This document shows, piece after piece, positions 7,833 to 16,981 of a stretch of DNA of 54,498 bases. The position numbers and the translations under genes are program-made. The notes beneath the pieces were generated by a model. The model saw nothing but the letters and a program-made list of their open reading frames with translations. It did not search any database and was not told where the DNA came from. The stretch is from Desulfitobacterium sp038181555 (lineage in GTDB: Bacteria > Bacillota > Desulfitobacteriia > Desulfitobacteriales > Desulfitobacteriaceae): the NCBI RefSeq assembly GCF_038181555.1, contig NZ_JBBWUA010000022.1, positions 1 to 54,498 of the forward strand, written 5' to 3'. Positions within the stretch are counted from its first letter, which is position 1, and each line of letters begins with the position of its first letter.

Positions 7833-9208
7833 CGTTGCCAGAATCCTTTCTTGCTTGCAACTTCTTTTTGAGTTTGTATGTCGCAGATTTTTGTTTCTAG
7901 GTCTTGTAGGACATCTAAGGTTTGTTCGTTTTGGACTCTCAATTTTTTTAGGATATCCAGCATCTCAGGAAGGGAATTGATTTTCTCACCCCAATTTTCA
8001 AGATTGCTGGGGAGTGGCGAAGCCGTTTCCTGAAGCTTACTAAGGCAAGATTTTAGATCATCAATTTCAGGAGAGTTATCAGAAGGAATGTCTTGAGCTG
8101 ATCGTGGCTGCTGTGAGTTGGAGTAATCATTAGTTGGTCCTGATAAGGGATCTATAGGTGGAGCAATAGGTGGAGCAATAGTGGGAGAAGCAGGGGATAT
8201 TGGTAATCCCAAAAGGTCGGCATATAAGGGTAATTGTTGATCTTGCTGGGACAGCCAATGGGTGTAGGTGGTTATTCCTTCGGACTTCTGTGCAATCTGC
8301 AAGGGAGAAAAGCTCCCCGAGAGGGCTCTAACAGGTTTCCAGTCCGAGCCATGGGCCTGCATGAGTATGGCTTGATTGCAATGCACTAAGAGGTTGATTA
8401 CACCCCGGGACTGAAGGGCCCCAATACCCTGCCATGGTCCCTCAAGGTTGTTAGCGGGTGCGGACTCAATACGCCAGGAGCTTCTAAACCCATTCATCTT
8501 ATCGAGAATCCCGTGACCGATCTCGATGGCATCACTTCCCGGCTGTTTGGCTGCCCAAAACAAATGGCCCTGATCTTGAGTTGAAAGAATGCCAGTCATG
8601 TCTATCACCTCGCGAGGAATAGACAAAACTTCTTGGCGCTTGGACCAGAGATAGAAGCTTCCATTAAACACGCTGGTGAGTAAGATTGATCGACTTCCAG
8701 AGAAGGTCATCATCAGTGCATGGAGATTGGAGTTTGAGTCCATCAGCACTTGGTACAGGGGATACCGAGGGTGGACGACTTCCCCCAGTTGAGCGGACTT
8801 CCAGGTTTGCCCGTTCCAAAAAAGATGAGTGATGCGCCAAACATCCGGTAGGCTATTATGGGAACTGGCGTAAAAGAGGTGAATCACTTTGCCCATAGGG
8901 AAAAGAAGAAGGCGATCGTAACGTTGGCTACGAATATCTAGCTTTCCTAAGGTCATAGTCTGTTGATCCCCTGTGGTCAGGATGATAGAATAACAGAGCT
9001 CTCCAGATTCTTTTATGTATGCCAGATGAACCTGATTGGCATCATCCATGATTCCTTGGGCAAGGAGAACGGGTTCCTTCAGCTCAAATAGCAATCGCGG
9101 GGCGGTTGAGGACCTTAAGGCTATGCCATCCTTGTACTGGTCCAAGGTAAAGAAAGAGGTTTCATTAAGTAAAAAACTGGGTTTAGGTATGATCGTGAAA
9201 GAAGGCAA
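7820..9208 (-). CDS. Unknown 462-residue protein with Pro-rich linker and C-terminal coiled coil
   Basis: I do not recognise this protein. The TTG at 9208 is chosen because a perfect AGGAGGTG (9216-9223 on the plus strand as its complement) lies 7 bases upstream. An earlier in-frame TTG at 9247 lies within an inverted repeat. The first ~340 residues are rich in beta-like stretches with Trp and aromatic residues (for example VHLAYIKESGELCYSI), which could be a propeller, but this is a guess. A short Pro-rich linker with IAPPIAPPIDP follows, then ~90 charged residues likely to form a coiled coil, ending KKGFWQRWLT. No signal peptide or membrane segment is seen. Its last 13 bases overlap the DUF1858-like gene. 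Confidence 0.65.
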   Translation of the reverse strand: MPSFTIIPKPSFLLNETSFFTLDQYKDGIALRSSTAPRLLFELKEPVLLAQGIMDDANQVHLAYIKESGELCYSIILTTGDQQTMTLGKLDIRSQRYDRLLLFPMGKVIHLFYASSHNSLPDVWRITHLFWNGQTWKSAQLGEVVHPRYPLYQVLMDSNSNLHALMMTFSGSRSILLTSVFNGSFYLWSKRQEVLSIPREVIDMTGILSTQDQGHLFWAAKQPGSDAIEIGHGILDKMNGFRSSWRIESAPANNLEGPWQGIGALQSRGVINLLVHCNQAILMQAHGSDWKPVRALSGSFSPLQIAQKSEGITTYTHWLSQQDQQLPLYADLLGLPISPASPTIAPPIAPPIDPLSGPTNDYSNSQQPRSAQDIPSDNSPEIDDLKSCLSKLQETASPLPSNLENWGEKINSLPEMLDILKKLRVQNEQTLDVLQDLETKICDIQTQKEVASKKGFWQRWLT

Positions 9209-9234
9209 CGTGCTACACCTCCTAAAGTGATTGA

Positions 9235-9260
9235 CTAGGGCTGTCAAAAGACAGCCCTAG
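9235..9260 (-). terminator. Perfect inverted repeat between two minus-strand genes
   Basis: CTAGGGCTGT 9235-9244 pairs fully with ACAGCCCTAG 9251-9260 around a 6-base loop. On the minus strand it follows the gene ending at 9284 and precedes the TTG start at 9208, but there is no T-run. It may be a weak terminator, attenuator or mRNA-stability hairpin. Confidence 0.5.
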
Positions 9261-9283
9261 TGTTTTGGTCTACTCAAAGATGT

Positions 9284-9940
9284 TTAGCTGAGATTTACAT
9301 ACATGGTCCGGCCAGGAACTGGACTAGGCAGCTGCGGTGGGAAGAAATCGGTGGGAAATGGAGTGAGATTCGGGTTCAAGAAGTCGATACAAGGTTCTTC
9401 GCTTGGGAATTCTTCGCAGAATGGGGGTTCTGGGCAATAGCCAAAGGCATCAATGGCCAGTTGCACGAATCCTGTCAGTTTGGTGATGACAAAAGTACCA
9501 ACGGTGACAATAAGATCATCTCCGGAGATAATGGCTGGAACCAGAATTTCACTCCGTGTTTCAACTCTCAAGTTGAAATCGAATTCAGGTCGAGTAGGCG
9601 GATAATAGATGACGATGTCCTTGAAGATATCCGGCAGACAACCTGGTACAGAGATGAGTTGCCCTGCGCCATTTCTTACGGTTGCGGTGAAGCAAATACG
9701 CACGGTGAATTGAGCGCGAGCGAAATTGGGGCGACTGGGAATAGGAGTGATGACAATACTCTCGGGGAGTATGACCCCATTTTGGAAAAGGATGTCGACG
9801 AAGGTGAAAGGACCGCCGGTATCAGGCAAGTCGATTGGGAAGTTTGGAAAACACTCTCTTTGTTGGCAACTGAAGAAGACTTTCTCAACGATTATGCATA
9901 CTCTTTCTTGAGTGGGGTCGTATGGATAGAGGTCGGCCAT
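9284..9940 (-). CDS. Unknown Cys- and Pro-containing protein, possibly coat/surface
   Basis: A 218-residue protein that I do not recognise. The start at 9940 follows AAGGAGGG at a good distance; a longer frame to 9985 lacks this signal. The N-terminus is MADLYPYDPTQERVC, with no signal peptide. Cys residues occur in pairs (SCQQREC near 24, CPEPPFC and EEPC near the end), and the body alternates hydrophobic and polar residues as in beta-sandwich proteins. The C-terminal tail is Pro/Phe-rich. Small proteins without a secretion signal but with Cys and beta structure are common in spore coats; that assignment is inference. It heads the minus-strand group down to 6632. Confidence 0.6.
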   Translation of the reverse strand: MADLYPYDPTQERVCIIVEKVFFSCQQRECFPNFPIDLPDTGGPFTFVDILFQNGVILPESIVITPIPSRPNFARAQFTVRICFTATVRNGAGQLISVPGCLPDIFKDIVIYYPPTRPEFDFNLRVETRSEILVPAIISGDDLIVTVGTFVITKLTGFVQLAIDAFGYCPEPPFCEEFPSEEPCIDFLNPNLTPFPTDFFPPQLPSPVPGRTMYVNLS

Positions 9941-10059
9941 GAGTTGTTTCCCTCCTTTTTTGTATTTTCGGGGTATTCTATTCAAGTATCGTCTTAAGTG
10001 TTACAGGTTAAATAAAGGGGACAGATACCTGTTTTTATTTTTTATAAATAAGATCTTCT

Positions 10060-10115
10060 CATGAAGAAAGACGATGACTTAAACTTTAATAGGCTTAGTC
10101 ATCGTCTTCATTTTG
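10060..10115 (-). terminator. Terminator of the CAP-domain gene
   Basis: On the minus strand AAGACGATGAC (complement of 10098-10108) pairs with GTCATCGTCTT (complement of 10068-10078) across a 19-base loop, followed by a TCTTCAT stretch. It lies about 30 bases after the stop codon at 10147. Confidence 0.6.
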
Positions 10116-10146
10116 CATTTGATCTTCCTTATTGTGAAAAGGTGTC

Positions 10147-10980
10147 TTACAACGAAGCAAAGATTTGTACGTAGTAGTTCCCCGAGCTATTGCTGACAAC
10201 ACCGACACCGACGTGGGTGTAGCCAGGGTTCAGGATGTTTTTACGGTGTCCATCACTGCTCATGAAAGCAGCCATAGCAAAATCTACAGATCTATTGCGA
10301 GCAATATTTTCGCCAGCAGCCCGGTATTGAATGCCAGCAGCTCTTAACATATCATAAGGAGAACCATAGGTTGGTGAGGTGTGGCTAAAGTAACCATTAG
10401 TGTTCATATCATTAGCTTTTAACTGAGCGACTTCCGCTAAGCGAAGATCTACCTTCACAGGAGCAAGACCTGCAGCTGCTCTTTCTTTATTGATCTCATT
10501 GATCATTGCTTCTTCTTGGGTGCTTACTGTAGTAGTTCCGCTAGTAGGAGGTGTTGCTGGTTGAGTAGGAGTAGTAGGTTGAGCAGGAGAACTGGGTTGA
10601 GTTGGGACAGGCTGAGTCGGAGCTGGTTGAGTAGGCGTAGTTGGCGTCGACGGGATAGAGTATTTGTAATTCTTTAAAGAAACGACTTTGTTATACCCTG
10701 TTGTAGTGGAATTGCTATTTGCAGGAGCACTAGGAGTTACAGGAGCACTAGGAGTACCAGAAGTACTAGGAGTACCAGAAGTACTAGGAGTACTAGGAGT
10801 ACTAGTTGTTGCGCCATCTACCAGGGGTGTATAGGAACGTAGTGAGACGATTGAGCCGGCGGAATTACTTGAAGAATAGGTATTGCTTACCTTAATCGCT
10901 GCTTGAACAGGAGTGGAAGCAGCGACTGCCAATAAGACGACTAAAGACACACTAAGTGTGAGTTTTTTTGTCTTTCTCAT
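10147..10980 (-). CDS. Secreted CAP-domain (SCP/PR1-like) protein
   Basis: A 277-residue secreted protein. It begins with a Sec signal peptide (basic MRKTKK, hydrophobic core, cleavage near PVQA at 27). The next ~120 residues are a low-complexity Ser/Thr/Pro linker with repeated PTQP and TPS units. The C-terminal ~120 residues are a CAP domain of the YkwD type: INKERAAAGLAPVKVD, ANDMNTNGYFSHTSP, AAGENIA, SDGHRKNILNPGYTHVGVG. These contain the His and Glu residues of the CAP cavity. Related Bacillus proteins are associated with the wall or spore. GGAGGG precedes the ATG, and a terminator follows. The natural ligand is unknown. Confidence 0.9.
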   Translation of the reverse strand: MRKTKKLTLSVSLVVLLAVAASTPVQAAIKVSNTYSSSNSAGSIVSLRSYTPLVDGATTSTPSTPSTSGTPSTSGTPSAPVTPSAPANSNSTTTGYNKVVSLKNYKYSIPSTPTTPTQPAPTQPVPTQPSSPAQPTTPTQPATPPTSGTTTVSTQEEAMINEINKERAAAGLAPVKVDLRLAEVAQLKANDMNTNGYFSHTSPTYGSPYDMLRAAGIQYRAAGENIARNRSVDFAMAAFMSSDGHRKNILNPGYTHVGVGVVSNSSGNYYVQIFASL

Positions 10981-11319
10981 AAAGATCCCTCCAAATCATT
11001 TTTGAAATCTCATGCTGAAGATTACTTTTCTTAGAAAATGAATCCAGCCAAAAAAGAATTCTCTTTGCTTTACTTGGCTTGTCCAGTTCAGTACAAATTG
11101 AGTATAGCACTCAAGGCCGCAGAAACCCACTAGTATATCTTTCCAACTTTGTTTAGGTATAGGAGTTGTCAGGTTATTTTTGGATGTATCACATCGACTC
11201 TGGAGATTTCCCAAAGCAAGCCAAAAAGGGTATAATATATTGATAACTACATAATGAAAAGGATTGCCGTAACATTTAATAATAAAGATGCAAAAATATT
11301 TCGGAGAGGTCGTGAGCTG
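10981..11319. other. Intergenic region with a -10 box, no convincing gene
   Basis: This 339-base gap between divergent genes holds the minus-strand RBS of the CAP gene at its left edge and a plus-strand TATAAT at 11231-11236, with no clear -35. I see no supported coding sequence or RNA in it. Confidence 0.4.
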
Positions 11320-12468
11320 GTGGGCTCCAAAGTCGTCATGAAATATTGTCCGGAATATACTTCTGGAGTCGAAGAGTTTTTAAGAGTTGGATTGCAAGAA
11401 TTAGGAGGCATGGAAGCTTTTGTTAAGCCTGGTCAGAGAGTCTTCCTTAAAGTTAATTTATTGATGAAAAAACGCCCTGATGAAGCTGTCACTACCCATC
11501 CCACGGTGGTGGAGGCTGTTGTCCGCCTAGTACAGGAAGCTGGTGGAATTCCGATTATCGGGGATAGCCCAGGAGGACCCTATACAGTGGGAGCGTTGCA
11601 AGGGATTTATGCACGATCTGGACTTAAGGACGTTGCCGAACGCACAGGTGCTGAACTCAATTTTGACGTCGGGCAGGAAGTTGTGACGCATCCCACTGGA
11701 CAATTAGTCAAAAGCTTAACGGTGACCAAAAGTGTTTATGATGCGGATGTGGTTATTTCTTTGTCTAAATTAAAGACTCACGCTATGATGACCTTTACTG
11801 GTGCAGTAAAAAACCTTTTTGGGGTTATACCCGGGCTACTGAAGGCAGAATATCATTTCAAGATGCCTGATGTGAAGCAATTTGCTGAGCTTCTCGTGGA
11901 TATTGCCACCTGGGTCAAACCGGCTTTAAGTATTATGGATGGAATCGTCGGAATGGAGGGAGATGGTCCCTCTGCCGGACAACCTCGAACTGTAGGCGCT
12001 TTACTCATCAGTGAGAATCCCTTCGCTTTAGATGTAGTAGCTACCCACCTCATCGGCCTAAAGCCTGAGCGCGTACCAACCATCGTGGCTGCACGGCAAA
12101 GAGGTCTTGCTAGTCGGTTGGAGGAAGTAAGTCTTGTAGGGGATCCATTATCCTTGTGGCGTGTTGAGAGCTTCAAGATCCCTAAATCCATGTCTGTTAA
12201 CTTTATTGATCGAGTGCCCCTTCCTCAAGGTGCGAGGAAATTTATTCTCAACCAAGTTCGGCCCCAACCGGTATTTAACTTCGACCAATGCGTGGGCTGT
12301 GCGGATTGCATTAATAATTGCCCGCCTAAGGCGTTAGTCTTTAATGATAAAAAAAGACCCGAGGTTGATCTCGAGGCCTGTATACGTTGCTTTTGTTGTC
12401 AAGAGCTTTGTCCCCGCCAGGCAGTAGAAATTCGTAAGCCAGGACTGGGCAGAAGGTTATTTAAGTAG
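11320..12468 (+). CDS. DUF362 protein with C-terminal 2x[4Fe-4S] ferredoxin domain
   Basis: A 382-residue iron-sulfur protein. Residues ~1-290 match the DUF362 layout: VFLKVNLLMKKRP near 45, HPTVVEAVVRL, GDSPGGP, then VISLSKLKTHAMMTFTGAVKNLFG near 150-175. The end carries two ferredoxin motifs, CVGCADCINNCP and CIRCFCCQELCP. DUF362 proteins occur widely in anaerobes and are presumed redox proteins of unknown substrate. The start is uncertain: an ATG at 11254 lies only 12 bases past the likely transcription start and lacks an RBS, while the GTG at 11320 has GGAGAGG about 9 bases upstream and gives a family-like N-terminus. It converges on the ypjD-like gene with no terminator seen. Confidence 0.85.
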   Translation: MGSKVVMKYCPEYTSGVEEFLRVGLQELGGMEAFVKPGQRVFLKVNLLMKKRPDEAVTTHPTVVEAVVRLVQEAGGIPIIGDSPGGPYTVGALQGIYARSGLKDVAERTGAELNFDVGQEVVTHPTGQLVKSLTVTKSVYDADVVISLSKLKTHAMMTFTGAVKNLFGVIPGLLKAEYHFKMPDVKQFAELLVDIATWVKPALSIMDGIVGMEGDGPSAGQPRTVGALLISENPFALDVVATHLIGLKPERVPTIVAARQRGLASRLEEVSLVGDPLSLWRVESFKIPKSMSVNFIDRVPLPQGARKFILNQVRPQPVFNFDQCVGCADCINNCPPKALVFNDKKRPEVDLEACIRCFCCQELCPRQAVEIRKPGLGRRLFK

Positions 12469-12484
12469 TAGGGGAACTTAGCCG

Positions 12485-12817
12485 TTACTCCTCGATGAAT
12501 TGTTCCTTGCGTGTCCAGCGGTCGCTGTCCCGCAAGCGATATTTTTCCATCATTCGAGCAAAGGCTTCCTCCATGTCAATATTTAAAGAATTGGCCATGG
12601 ATATAATGATAAAGAGGATGTCGGCCATCTCCAAGGCCAAATCCCCTTCGGGTTCGTTGGGTTTCTTTGGCTTTTCTCCAAAACGATGGTTGACTTCGCG
12701 GGCCAATTCTCCCACTTCTTCCGTCAGCCGGAGCATCATGGAAGAGGGTTGCCAATAGCCTTCTTCGAATTGAGAAATCCAGTCATCCACTTGTTTTTGC
12801 CAATCTTTAATCTCCAT
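12485..12817 (-). CDS. MazG-like nucleotide pyrophosphohydrolase, YpjD type
   Basis: A 110-residue all-helical protein very like Bacillus YpjD of the MazG superfamily, which hydrolyses (d)NTPs to monophosphates. It has MMLRLTEEVGELAREVNHRFGEKPKKP (key Glu residues at EEVGE), then EMADILFIIISMAN, whose acidic residues complete the Mg site, and the ending RDSDRWTRKE typical of the subgroup. The ATG at 12817 follows AGGAGGGT by 7 bases. It is divergent from cdaA across 172 bases that include a dyad. Confidence 0.9.
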   Translation of the reverse strand: MEIKDWQKQVDDWISQFEEGYWQPSSMMLRLTEEVGELAREVNHRFGEKPKKPNEPEGDLALEMADILFIIISMANSLNIDMEEAFARMMEKYRLRDSDRWTRKEQFIEE

Positions 12818-12887
12818 GATGAAAACCCTCCTGTTGTTTTGATGAATTGGAAATATTAATAAAATGTTAATAAGTAAATACCTTTTA

Positions 12888-12909
12888 TTTACACCTATTA
12901 AAGTGTAAA
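12888..12909. promoter_or_regulatory. Dyad in the ypjD/cdaA divergent region
   Basis: TTTACAC 12888-12894 and GTGTAAA 12903-12909 form a perfect 7-base inverted repeat with an 8-base spacer, placed between two divergent genes where a regulator could act on both. No specific regulator is recognised. Confidence 0.35.
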
Positions 12910-12989
12910 ATAATTTCTTAGGACATGCAAGGGATTTAAGCCCCTTACGAAGAATTGAATGGGGAGCTAGAAAGCAGAGGAGGTAGACC

Positions 12990-13805
12990 GTGAGCCAGTT
13001 TCTTTCACAACTACAATCATCATTTGATTGGCGGACCATTCTAGATATTGCGGTCGTTACTATTGTACTTTATCAGCTTTTGATGCTGATTAAGGGAACT
13101 CGTGCTGTCCAGCTTCTTAAAGGCATTCTTGTCCTACTTATTATTTCGAATATTACTCAGTTTTTCAAGCTATCTACCATTGGTTGGATTCTGGATCAAG
13201 TTTGGGCTATGTTATTTGTTGCCTTGCCGGTGGTCTTTCAACCGGAGTTGCGTCGGGCCTTGGAGCAAATCGGACGTGGTAAGTTTTTCACCCGCCATCC
13301 ACAGACGATTGGTAATGAGGCCATGATTCAAGTTATCGATGAATTGGTCCGGTGTACTCAAGTTCTATCAAAGAACCGCATTGGTGCCCTTATCGTCATC
13401 GAGCGTACGACAGGTCTGCAAAATTATGTGGAGACCGGGATCAAAATCGACGGCGTGGTTTCCTCGGAATTTTTACTGAACGTGTTCATTCCGAATACAC
13501 CGCTCCATGATGGTGCCGTCATTATTCGTAGTGATCGTGTGGCAGCAGCAGGATGCTTTTTGCCCCTTTCCGAGAATAATTCAATCCAGAAAGAACTTGG
13601 AACCCGTCACCGAGCTGCCATAGGGCTCACGGAGGTGTCGGATTCAGTGGTCGTTGTCGTCTCAGAAGAGACGGGCGGAATATCGGTATCTATTGATGGG
13701 GTTCTTACTCGTTTTCTCGATGAAAAGAGCCTTAAGGAATTATTGTCTAGAGAGCTACAAGTGGATACCACGGCCAAAAGTTATGTGCCATTCTGGAGGT
13801 CTTAA
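12990..13805 (+). CDS. cdaA: Diadenylate cyclase CdaA
   Basis: A 271-residue membrane-bound enzyme making c-di-AMP from two ATP. Three hydrophobic helices occupy roughly residues 15-85. The DAC domain follows, with both diagnostic motifs intact: DGA at 174-176 (LHDGAVII) and RHR at 206-208 (GTRHRAAIG). AGGAGGT precedes the GTG start. It is the first gene of the conserved cdaA-cdaR-glmM arrangement, here with one FAD-enzyme gene inserted before glmM. The product regulates osmolyte transport and wall homeostasis in Firmicutes. Confidence 0.95.
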   Translation: MSQFLSQLQSSFDWRTILDIAVVTIVLYQLLMLIKGTRAVQLLKGILVLLIISNITQFFKLSTIGWILDQVWAMLFVALPVVFQPELRRALEQIGRGKFFTRHPQTIGNEAMIQVIDELVRCTQVLSKNRIGALIVIERTTGLQNYVETGIKIDGVVSSEFLLNVFIPNTPLHDGAVIIRSDRVAAAGCFLPLSENNSIQKELGTRHRAAIGLTEVSDSVVVVVSEETGGISVSIDGVLTRFLDEKSLKELLSRELQVDTTAKSYVPFWRS

Positions 13806-13808
13806 GCA

Positions 13809-15113
13809 ATGAAAGAGTTGTTACAACGGAACTTAGGATATAAGTTAATCTCATTGGTCTTAGCCATTCTTTTTTGGCTTTGGGTGACCAGCCAAGGAAC
13901 GAGTCAGACTTTAGATCGTGACCCAACCCTGACTCTTTCCCTGGTCACTAAGAATACACCGGCTAACTCCGTGATTATGACTAAGCTACCCTCCGTACGT
14001 GTCAAGACGGAAGGATATAACCCCAGTATCAATGTCAACGAAATATTCGCTTATGTAGATCTTAGCGGCAGCGAGCCTGGTGAGCATGAGTTTGAGGTGA
14101 AGGTTGATCCTATACCGAATATGAAGATTGTCGAGATTACCCCACGAGTGGTCACTTTGCAATTAGATACAGTGGAAGAGAAAATGCTCCCGGTGACCGT
14201 CGATCTTACCGATCAACCTGCTCCGAACAATAGAGTAGAAGAACCGATTGTTAAGCCCAGCATGGTCAATGTCAGAGGACCGAGCAGTTTGCTCAATGTT
14301 GTAGACAAAGTTCTCGTTGAGCTTAGTGTGGCCGGTGCTAGCGATACTTTTCAGGTGTCGCGACCGCTTCTTTTTCGTGATCAAAATGGATCGGCTATCT
14401 TCGGTCCAGATCCTAGTGTGGAAACCATAACCTCCAGCCCATCCAGTGTGGATATTATTGTCCCCATCGTGGCAAAAGAACTGGAAAGCAAAAGAGTTCC
14501 CTTAAATGCAACCACCACAGGGACACCGGCTGAAGGAAAAGCAGTACGCTCGGTTCGGGTGATTCCGAATGGGGTTCAAGTATTTGGTGAACCCGAGGCG
14601 CTGGATAACTTTAATGTTTTAAACATAGGTCCTGTGAACATCAATGGGATTTCGAGTACGACGACTTATGAGATTTCCTCAGATAAAGTTAGCTTGCCCG
14701 ACGGTTTGAGTTACGTTTCTCGAACTAGCTTTTCCGTCATTGTCGAAATAGGCAACGCGATCCAAGATAAGACCTTTTATGATCTTCCCATCGCCATGAA
14801 AAACCTTCCTCAAGATTTAGTCCTTGAGCAGCCCCTCCCTCCCGTTAGCATTACAGTAAGAGCCTATCCGGAAGTCCTCGAGCCCTTGACCCATGAGCAA
14901 ATAGCCCTCTGGCTTGATGCGACCGGAAAAGCTACGGGGGAGTATACAGTCAAGCCTTATTGGCAGCTACCCGCGGGCGTCGAAGTAGTTTCTGTGCCGG
15001 ATATAACCTATACTCTAAAGACGAAGGTGGTTCCGGAGAATCCTGGGAATCCGAATGAGCCGGGTGACCCGAATAAACCCACTACTCCAGATACTAAGCC
15101 ATCTGTGGAATAA
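13809..15113 (+). CDS. cdaR: YbbR-domain protein CdaR, regulator of CdaA
   Basis: A 434-residue protein starting 3 bases after the cdaA stop. It has one N-terminal membrane helix (ISLVLAILFWLWVTSQG, near 15-31), then an extracytoplasmic part built of repeated YbbR domains, each with a VNVRGP or IIVPI-like strand pattern; about four seem present. The tail is a Pro/Asn-rich stretch with PGNPNEPGDPNKP. In Bacillus and Listeria, CdaR binds CdaA and modulates its activity. Length and position fit. Confidence 0.9.
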   Translation: MKELLQRNLGYKLISLVLAILFWLWVTSQGTSQTLDRDPTLTLSLVTKNTPANSVIMTKLPSVRVKTEGYNPSINVNEIFAYVDLSGSEPGEHEFEVKVDPIPNMKIVEITPRVVTLQLDTVEEKMLPVTVDLTDQPAPNNRVEEPIVKPSMVNVRGPSSLLNVVDKVLVELSVAGASDTFQVSRPLLFRDQNGSAIFGPDPSVETITSSPSSVDIIVPIVAKELESKRVPLNATTTGTPAEGKAVRSVRVIPNGVQVFGEPEALDNFNVLNIGPVNINGISSTTTYEISSDKVSLPDGLSYVSRTSFSVIVEIGNAIQDKTFYDLPIAMKNLPQDLVLEQPLPPVSITVRAYPEVLEPLTHEQIALWLDATGKATGEYTVKPYWQLPAGVEVVSVPDITYTLKTKVVPENPGNPNEPGDPNKPTTPDTKPSVE

Positions 15114-15174
15114 GCCATAGTACTCTTGGGTCTAGAGTTTGCCATATACCCTAAGAAAAGTGGAGGAATACCCC

Positions 15175-16779
15175 TTGAATCTCATATGGACTAATTTGCG
15201 AGTGCCGGTAGAGGAGAATGAGCGTGAGCTCACTCTGTTGGTGGCCCGTAAGCTAAAAGTTCCTCAAATGAGCATCAGCAATCTACAGATTTTGCGTCGT
15301 TCAGTCGATGCTCGGAAGAAACCTCAGCTGTTTTTCTCCTATACCCTTCGATTTTCCTTGGAAATTCCGTATAAAGAAATGAACCGTGTTCTGCGGCGGG
15401 TGCCGGATCTCAAGCCTGAACCTCAGGGTAAGCCGGTGCCATTATTTCAACCTACAAAAAAGCTGGGTCATCGCCCCATTATTGTGGGTGCTGGCCCTGC
15501 CGGATATTTTGCCGCTCTGGCTTTAGGAAAAAAAGGCTATGCTCCCATTGTCTTGGAACGCGGGGATGATGTAGAGACCCGGACCAAGAAAGTAGAGGCT
15601 TTCTGGAAGACAGGCCAGCTAGATTGTGAAAGCAATGTTCAATTTGGTGAAGGAGGAGCGGGAACCTTTTCTGACGGCAAATTAACCACCCGCATTGCAG
15701 ATCCCCGAATCGCGGAAGTATTAGAGGCCTTTGTGGAACAAGGTGCACCACCGGAAATTCTTTTCTTAGCAAAGGCTCATATCGGAACAGATAGATTAAG
15801 AGTAGTTACCCAAGGCTTAAGGGAAAAGATCAAAGCCTTAGGAGGAGAAGTTCGTTTTCGCACTCAGTTTACAGGTTTACAACTTCAGAATGGTAGAATT
15901 ACCGGCGTCCAGATTAATCACTCGGAAGTGATTCCGGCAGAGGCTTTAATTCTGGCAATCGGACACAGCGCTCGGGAAACCTATCGGTTATTACTGAAAC
16001 AAGGTGTTCATTTAGAGTCAAAGCCTTTTGCTATCGGTCTCCGGGTAGAACATCCTCAGGAGCTGGTCAACCTTTCTCAATATGGAGTAGAGCATCATGA
16101 TAAGCTAGGTCCGGCTGATTATCAGCTCACATATCAAGACTCATCGACCGGGCGAGGAGCCTATGCATTTTGTATGTGCCCCGGTGGCAAAGTGGTAGCG
16201 GCAGCATCGGAAGAAGGTCGGGTCGTGACTAACGGCATGAGTGAATTCCGGCGAGACTCGGGTGTGGCCAATAGTGCTTTGGTGGTGACTGTGGGCAGAG
16301 AGGACTTTCGAGGTAATGATCCTTTATCAGGAGTGGAGTTTCAGCAATATTGGGAGCACCAGGCATTCCTGGCAGGGGGTAAAAATTATAACGCTCCGGC
16401 CCAAAGTGTCCGGGATTTTTTAGCGAAACGAGTAAGCGGAGAATTTCCTTTGCAATCAAGCTATGCTCCAGGAATCAAGGCTGTGGATTTGCATTCCGTC
16501 TTGCCTCAGGAAGTAGGGGATGTTTTGGAACGAGCCCTTCTTGCATTTGATCAAAAGATACATGGTTTTGCAGGAGATATGGGAACCTTGACAGGGATTG
16601 AGACACGTACTAGTGCCCCTGTACGCATGACCCGGGATAAGACCGGGGAAGCATTGAAATTCCCAGGACTATTTCCAGCGGGAGAAGGGGCCGGATACGC
16701 CGGAGGGATAATGAGTGCTGCAGTGGATGGTATCCGTTGTGCTGAGCAACTAATGGCGCAATATTATCCTGCTGAATAA
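15175..16779 (+). CDS. FAD-dependent dehydrogenase (COG2509-type)
   Basis: A 534-residue flavoprotein. After an N-terminal ~95-residue domain comes a dinucleotide-binding motif IVGAGPAGYFAALALGKKGY near 102. Later are NVQFGEGGAGTFSDGKLTTR near 165-185, typical of this uncharacterised family, and a C-terminal FAD-contact FPAGEGAGYAGGIMSAAVDG near 500. The TTG at 15175 is chosen because TGGAGGA lies directly upstream; an earlier in-frame TTG at 15139 has none. It sits between cdaR and glmM. The substrate is unknown. Confidence 0.88.
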   Translation: MNLIWTNLRVPVEENERELTLLVARKLKVPQMSISNLQILRRSVDARKKPQLFFSYTLRFSLEIPYKEMNRVLRRVPDLKPEPQGKPVPLFQPTKKLGHRPIIVGAGPAGYFAALALGKKGYAPIVLERGDDVETRTKKVEAFWKTGQLDCESNVQFGEGGAGTFSDGKLTTRIADPRIAEVLEAFVEQGAPPEILFLAKAHIGTDRLRVVTQGLREKIKALGGEVRFRTQFTGLQLQNGRITGVQINHSEVIPAEALILAIGHSARETYRLLLKQGVHLESKPFAIGLRVEHPQELVNLSQYGVEHHDKLGPADYQLTYQDSSTGRGAYAFCMCPGGKVVAAASEEGRVVTNGMSEFRRDSGVANSALVVTVGREDFRGNDPLSGVEFQQYWEHQAFLAGGKNYNAPAQSVRDFLAKRVSGEFPLQSSYAPGIKAVDLHSVLPQEVGDVLERALLAFDQKIHGFAGDMGTLTGIETRTSAPVRMTRDKTGEALKFPGLFPAGEGAGYAGGIMSAAVDGIRCAEQLMAQYYPAE

Positions 16780-16981
16780 ATATGAAAAAGTGGTACAATA
16801 ACAATGGTTTGTGTTGAATATTTTTTGAGTCAAGTGAATAACTAGAAAAAATGACTTATTAGCACTCTAGAATCAGATTGGGTAGAGTTTTATAGTCTAC
16901 TCATTTGGAATAGGATGTTAACGAGAGCTGAGGGTATAGTATGCCCTGAAGATAGAGAGAAGTCTGGAAGGAGAAGATGTC

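Noticed and set aside
9260..9997. Long open frame on the plus strand opposite the 218-residue gene
   Set aside because: No RBS, odd composition, and the minus frame has a good RBS and a plausible Cys pattern; the plus frame is a shadow.
10996..11214. Minus-strand 72-codon frame upstream of the CAP gene
   Set aside because: No RBS, no similarity that I recognise, and it would lie in the promoter region of the CAP gene.
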